The notes beneath the pieces are model-generated. The model was not told the origin of the DNA, ran no database searches, and saw only the letters and a program-made list of their open reading frames with translations. Made by a program: the position numbers and the translations under genes. DNA of 64,000 nt from Vibrio metoecus (lineage in GTDB: Bacteria > Pseudomonadota > Gammaproteobacteria > Enterobacterales > Vibrionaceae). Where the stretch lies: contig NZ_JJMN01000018.1 of assembly GCF_000696385.1 (NCBI RefSeq), forward strand, positions 62,001 through 126,000. Direction: 5' to 3'. Positions 60,952-64,000 of this stretch are shown here, piece by piece. How positions within the stretch are numbered: the first letter of the stretch is position 1; the number at the start of each line of letters is the position of its first letter.

Positions 60952-61169
60952 TTAGTACAGACGAACGCGACGTGCGTTTTCGCGAGCCAGCTTCTTAGCG
61001 TGACGCTTTTGAGCAGCTGCTTTAGCGCGTTTGCGAACGGTAGTTGGCTTTTCGTAGTGCTCACGACGACGCACTTTCAGAAAGGATACCTGCTTTTTCG
61101 CAAGAGCGTTTGAAACGACGCAGTAGCTACGTCGAACGGTTCGTTTTCACGTACTTTAACTACTGGCAT
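60952..61169 (-). CDS. rpsU: 30S ribosomal protein S21 (two frameshifts)
   Basis: Small-subunit protein needed for initiation. The ATG at 61169 gives [15 protein letters not shown] and the 3' part encodes [20 protein letters not shown] and ends RRVRLY, exactly S21. Between them the frame breaks at about 61124-61126 and at 61075-61077. Removing one base at each gives [29 protein letters not shown] and 71 residues, the family length. No uninterrupted ORF covers it, so automated annotation would miss it. First gene of the rpsU-yqeY-dnaG-rpoD operon. Confidence 0.93.
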
Positions 61170-61278
61170 ATGCCTTTCACCTCAGGGGTTAATTCGTTAA
61201 TGCTGATATTTTGGTGACCCGAGCAGCAAGAACTCTTGTGCGCCAAGTCGATAATCAGCCAGATCAAAATGGTGCGGA

Positions 61279-61308
61279 ATTTTAATCCGATCGTCCTTCC
61301 TTTGTAAA
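61279..61308 (-). promoter_or_regulatory. Promoter of the rpsU operon
   Basis: On the minus strand TTTACA, 18 bases, TAAAAT, about 110 bases before rpsU. tsaD is divergent, as in E. coli. Confidence 0.6.
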
Positions 61309-61410
61309 GCACTTTGTCGCTTACATTCTGGACAAGGTTTGTTTGTCGCGCCAAAGGCAAGGTAACATGACGCCATATTTGATTTTTAATGGCAGCGTGC
61401 TGAGAAAACT

Positions 61411-62430
61411 ATGCGCATTATTGGTATTGAAACCTCTTGTGATGAAACGGGTGTCGCGATTTACGATGACGAAAAAGGACTGCTGTCTCATAAGCTCTAC
61501 AGTCAGGTAAAACTTCACGCCGATTACGGTGGTGTCGTGCCGGAGTTGGCATCGCGTGACCATGTTAAAAAGACCATTCCGCTGATCAAGGCGGCGATGG
61601 AAGAGGCGAATGTGACGCCACAAGATTTGGATGGCGTGGCCTTTACCGCCGGGCCCGGTTTAGTGGGCGCTCTGTTGGTCGGAGCCACTATCGGACGTAG
61701 TTTGGCTTACGCATGGAATGTGCCTGCGGTGCCGGTTCATCATATGGAAGGCCATCTGCTGGCTCCGATGTTGGAAGATAATCCACCGCCATTTCCGTTT
61801 GTGGCTTTGCTGGTTTCAGGTGGCCACACCATGCTGGTGGAAGTAAAAAATATTGGTGAATACCGTATTTTGGGTGAGTCGATTGATGATGCAGCCGGTG
61901 AAGCCTTTGATAAAACAGCCAAGCTGATGGGGCTCGATTACCCTGGCGGACCGTTACTGGCGAAATTGGCGGAAAAAGGAACTGCGGGGCGGTTTAAGTT
62001 CCCGCGTCCAATGACGGATAGGCCTGGGCTTGATATGAGTTTCTCTGGTTTAAAAACCTTTACCGCGAACACGATTGCCGCTAATGGTGATGATGAACAA
62101 ACGCGCGCCGATATTGCTTACGCTTTCCAAGAAGCGGTGTGTGACACTTTGGTCATTAAGTGTCGACGTGCATTGGAAGAAACCGGTTTAAAACGCGTGG
62201 TGATTGCAGGTGGTGTGAGTGCGAATAAACAGCTACGTGCGGATTTAGAAAAACTGGCGAAGAAAATCGGCGGTGAAGTGTATTATCCGCGCACTGAGTT
62301 TTGTACCGATAATGGTGCAATGATCGCTTATGCAGGAATGCAGCGTTTGAAAAATGGTGATGTGTGTGAACTTGGCTTGCAAGCTCGCCCACGTTGGCCA
62401 ATTGATCAGTTAACACCAATTCAGAAATAA
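61411..62430 (+). CDS. tsaD: tRNA threonylcarbamoyl transferase TsaD
   Basis: Catalytic subunit making t6A37 in ANN-decoding tRNAs; essential. 339 residues. Metal ligands lie in [12 protein letters not shown] (about 110-121); further hallmarks are [34 protein letters not shown] and SANKQLR. Divergent from rpsU, a conserved arrangement. Confidence 0.96.
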   Translation: MRIIGIETSCDETGVAIYDDEKGLLSHKLYSQVKLHADYGGVVPELASRDHVKKTIPLIKAAMEEANVTPQDLDGVAFTAGPGLVGALLVGATIGRSLAYAWNVPAVPVHHMEGHLLAPMLEDNPPPFPFVALLVSGGHTMLVEVKNIGEYRILGESIDDAAGEAFDKTAKLMGLDYPGGPLLAKLAEKGTAGRFKFPRPMTDRPGLDMSFSGLKTFTANTIAANGDDEQTRADIAYAFQEAVCDTLVIKCRRALEETGLKRVVIAGGVSANKQLRADLEKLAKKIGGEVYYPRTEFCTDNGAMIAYAGMQRLKNGDVCELGLQARPRWPIDQLTPIQK

Positions 62431-62450
62431 GTACTACGAAATGGTATTGA

Positions 62451-62476
62451 AACGGTCGCGCTAGCGGCCGTTTTTT
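62451..62476 (+). terminator. Rho-independent terminator of tsaD
   Basis: AACGGTCGC / GCGGCCGTT stem (one G-U pair) followed by TTTT, 20 bases after tsaD. Confidence 0.85.
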
Positions 62477-62584
62477 CTAAACAAAAGAATGAATTAGCGA
62501 AAGCTTACTTTCTGTTCCGACTTGTCTAAGCCGCACTTCGTGTTAGAGTCAGTTTCTATTTTTAATGATGGAAGTATAACTAAA

Positions 62585-63397
62585 ATGAATTCGTGGTTTA
62601 TTGATGGCCAAAAAATGGCTTACCTTGATGTTGGGGAAGGGGAAGTGCTGGTTTTTGGGCACAGTTATCTGTGGGATCACCAAATGTGGGCTCCGCAAAT
62701 TGCGGAGTTGAGCCAGCATTATCGTTGTATTGTGCCGGATTTTTGGGCGCACGGTGATTCAGATTCGGCTCCCGCTGCGATGAGTAACCTCAAAGATTAT
62801 GCGCAGCATATTCTTGCGCTGATGGATCATTTACAGATTGAGCAATTCTCAATCGTTGGTTTGTCTGTCGGCGGTATGTGGGGAGCTGAATTAGCGGTGT
62901 TAGCGCCAGAGCGCGTTAAATCCTTGGTGATGATGGATACCTTCGTCGGGCTTGAACCTGAAGTCACGCATAAAAAATATTTTGCGATGCTTGATGCGAT
63001 TTCTCAGCTCCAAGCCGTACCAGCACCGATTGTTGATGCGGTTGTGCCGATGTTTTTTGCGTCAAATACGCTGAAGAATACGTTGCCGATCGTTACGCAA
63101 TTTCGTTCCGCTTTACAAAATTTAACCGGTGAGCGAGCTGTTGAAGTAGCGCGTTTAGGCCGCATGATTTTCGGGCGTCGTGATTTGATGGATGAAATTG
63201 AAAGTTTAACGCTGCCTGTACTCATCATGGTGGGGAGTGAAGACACACCACGCCCAGTTTTAGAATCTTATCTCATGCAAGATGCCATTCGTGGCAGTCG
63301 ACTTGAAGTGATTGATGGTGCAGGGCATATCAGCAGCCTAGAGCAGCCAGATCAGGTCATTCATCATTTAAATGCATTTTTAGCGAGCGTGTACTGA
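62585..63397 (+). CDS. Alpha/beta hydrolase
   Basis: Cytoplasmic alpha/beta-hydrolase fold protein, 270 residues from the ATG at 62585. The nucleophile elbow GLSVGG (about residue 97), an acid in MVGSEDTPRP (about 218) and the catalytic His in GAGHISSLEQPDQV (about 245) form the triad. It has been labelled a beta-ketoadipate enol-lactonase in databases, but I see no neighbouring pathway genes to support that, so the substrate is unknown. In-frame codons upstream to 62522 are open; GGAAG before 62585 favours the shorter form. Confidence 0.85.
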   Translation: MNSWFIDGQKMAYLDVGEGEVLVFGHSYLWDHQMWAPQIAELSQHYRCIVPDFWAHGDSDSAPAAMSNLKDYAQHILALMDHLQIEQFSIVGLSVGGMWGAELAVLAPERVKSLVMMDTFVGLEPEVTHKKYFAMLDAISQLQAVPAPIVDAVVPMFFASNTLKNTLPIVTQFRSALQNLTGERAVEVARLGRMIFGRRDLMDEIESLTLPVLIMVGSEDTPRPVLESYLMQDAIRGSRLEVIDGAGHISSLEQPDQVIHHLNAFLASVY

Positions 63398-63479
63398 TCG
63401 CTCCTGTCTGAAATCGCCGCCGATACCGTCGCTAAGGCTGAGTGATAGGCGGCCCTTCCTGTAAACGCTAAGGCGACCT

Positions 63480-64000
63480 TTAAGGTTGGTGGCTTTTTTT
63501 CTCACCCACTTTGGGTTCAGTGCCTGCAAATAGACGCTTGACGTTTTGATGATGGCGCAACACGATTAAGCAGCACAGCATCGCGACCGGAAGCGTATAT
63601 TGCGGTTTAATAAGCCAAGTATAGAGCGGCGCAAGCAGCACAGTGACTAAGGCTGCAAGTGAAGAGTAGCGAAACAAAACAACCACGACTAACCATGTGG
63701 CTATCACCATTCCCGTTAAATCGAGTCCAATCGGAGCGATTGCCCCTAAAGCGGTTGCCACGCCTTTTCCACCTTTGAAATGGAAAAAAATCGGGTACAT
63801 ATGCCCAAGACAAGCGGCAATCGCCACCAATCCCAACATAAAAGGTTCAATATTGAGGAAGTAGCCGCCCCAGACTGGGATGGTGCCTTTGAGCATGTCA
63901 CACAATAAAACGGCGACAGCGGCCTTTTGACCGCCGATACGCAGCACGTTGGTCGCTCCGGGGTTTTGTGAGCCTACATCGCGCGGATCGGGCAGGCGCA
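63480..64000 (-). CDS. plsY: Acyl-phosphate glycerol-3-phosphate acyltransferase (partial)
   Basis: Integral-membrane enzyme adding the first acyl chain to glycerol 3-phosphate. The 5' end lies beyond the window; at the edge the frame reads [23 protein letters not shown], the first conserved motif, followed by [20 protein letters not shown] (about 95-115) and a C-terminal [16 protein letters not shown]. Four further membrane segments are visible. The internal Met at 63947 is not the start. Confidence 0.94.
   Translation of the reverse strand, partial: RLPDPRDVGSQNPGATNVLRIGGQKAAVAVLLCDMLKGTIPVWGGYFLNIEPFMLGLVAIAACLGHMYPIFFHFKGGKGVATALGAIAPIGLDLTGMVIATWLVVVVLFRYSSLAALVTVLLAPLYTWLIKPQYTLPVAMLCCLIVLRHHQNVKRLFAGTEPKVGEKKSHQP

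Overview
The window is core chromosome of a Vibrio, and almost certainly Vibrio cholerae chromosome 1. The irgB-irgA pair, the extracellular nuclease Dns, orphan pilT-pilU, the GACCCTA tandem repeat upstream of obgE and the gene order rplU to plsY all point that way. It is housekeeping DNA. I found no prophage, transposase, CRISPR array, restriction system or other accessory cluster, and no undescribed system.

Layout. 0-4 kb: rplU-rpmA, obgE, the split exporter yjjP-yjjB, folA (all +). 4-11 kb: the conserved lptD-surA-pdxA-rsmA-apaG-apaH operon (-), with djlA divergent. 12-15 kb: two related tRNA operons (Phe/Thr/Asn) with near-identical promoters and terminators, flanking a chemoreceptor gene. 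15-18 kb: mltC, yggX, mutY (-). 18-25 kb: trmB and glsA (+), then the yggS-proC-yggT-yggU-DUF4426-rdgB-hemW group (-). 25-29 kb: pilT-pilU, a LuxR-type regulator, tyrS (+). 29-35 kb: yqgF, yqgE, gshB, rsmE, dns, sprT, metK (-). 35-44 kb: tkt, irgB/irgA, epd-pgk-fbaA, so much of central sugar-phosphate metabolism lies together. 44-53 kb: mscS, argO/argP, yggE, a 43-residue membrane ORF, pykF, a DeoR-type regulator beside glmS. 53-56 kb: an orphan TRAP-type binding protein and the ornithine-lipid synthase olsF. 56-61 kb: tRNA-Ile2 and the rpsU-yqeY-dnaG-rpoD macromolecular-synthesis operon (-). 61-64 kb: tsaD, an alpha/beta hydrolase, and a 5'-truncated plsY.

Two things stand out. First, in seventh-pandemic El Tor strains the ~27-kb island VSP-II lies between the olsF and rpoD genes at a tRNA gene. 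Here there are only about 417 bases between olsF and the intact tRNA, so this is an empty island site. Second, at least fifteen genes carry single-base indels, nearly all insertions, including the essential rpoD, rpsU, obgE and lptD. Correcting them restores full-length family-typical proteins (exact multiples of three, conserved motifs such as the MutY iron-sulphur cysteines). I read most of these as sequencing errors in a draft assembly and give corrected gene spans.

Regulatory sites I can support include a Fur box (irgA), MetJ boxes (metK), a sigma-E-like promoter (lptD), a candidate Pho box (olsF), phased TTTCGA repeats before the DeoR gene, sigma-70 promoters of rplU, rpsU and both tRNA operons, and many Rho-independent terminators.
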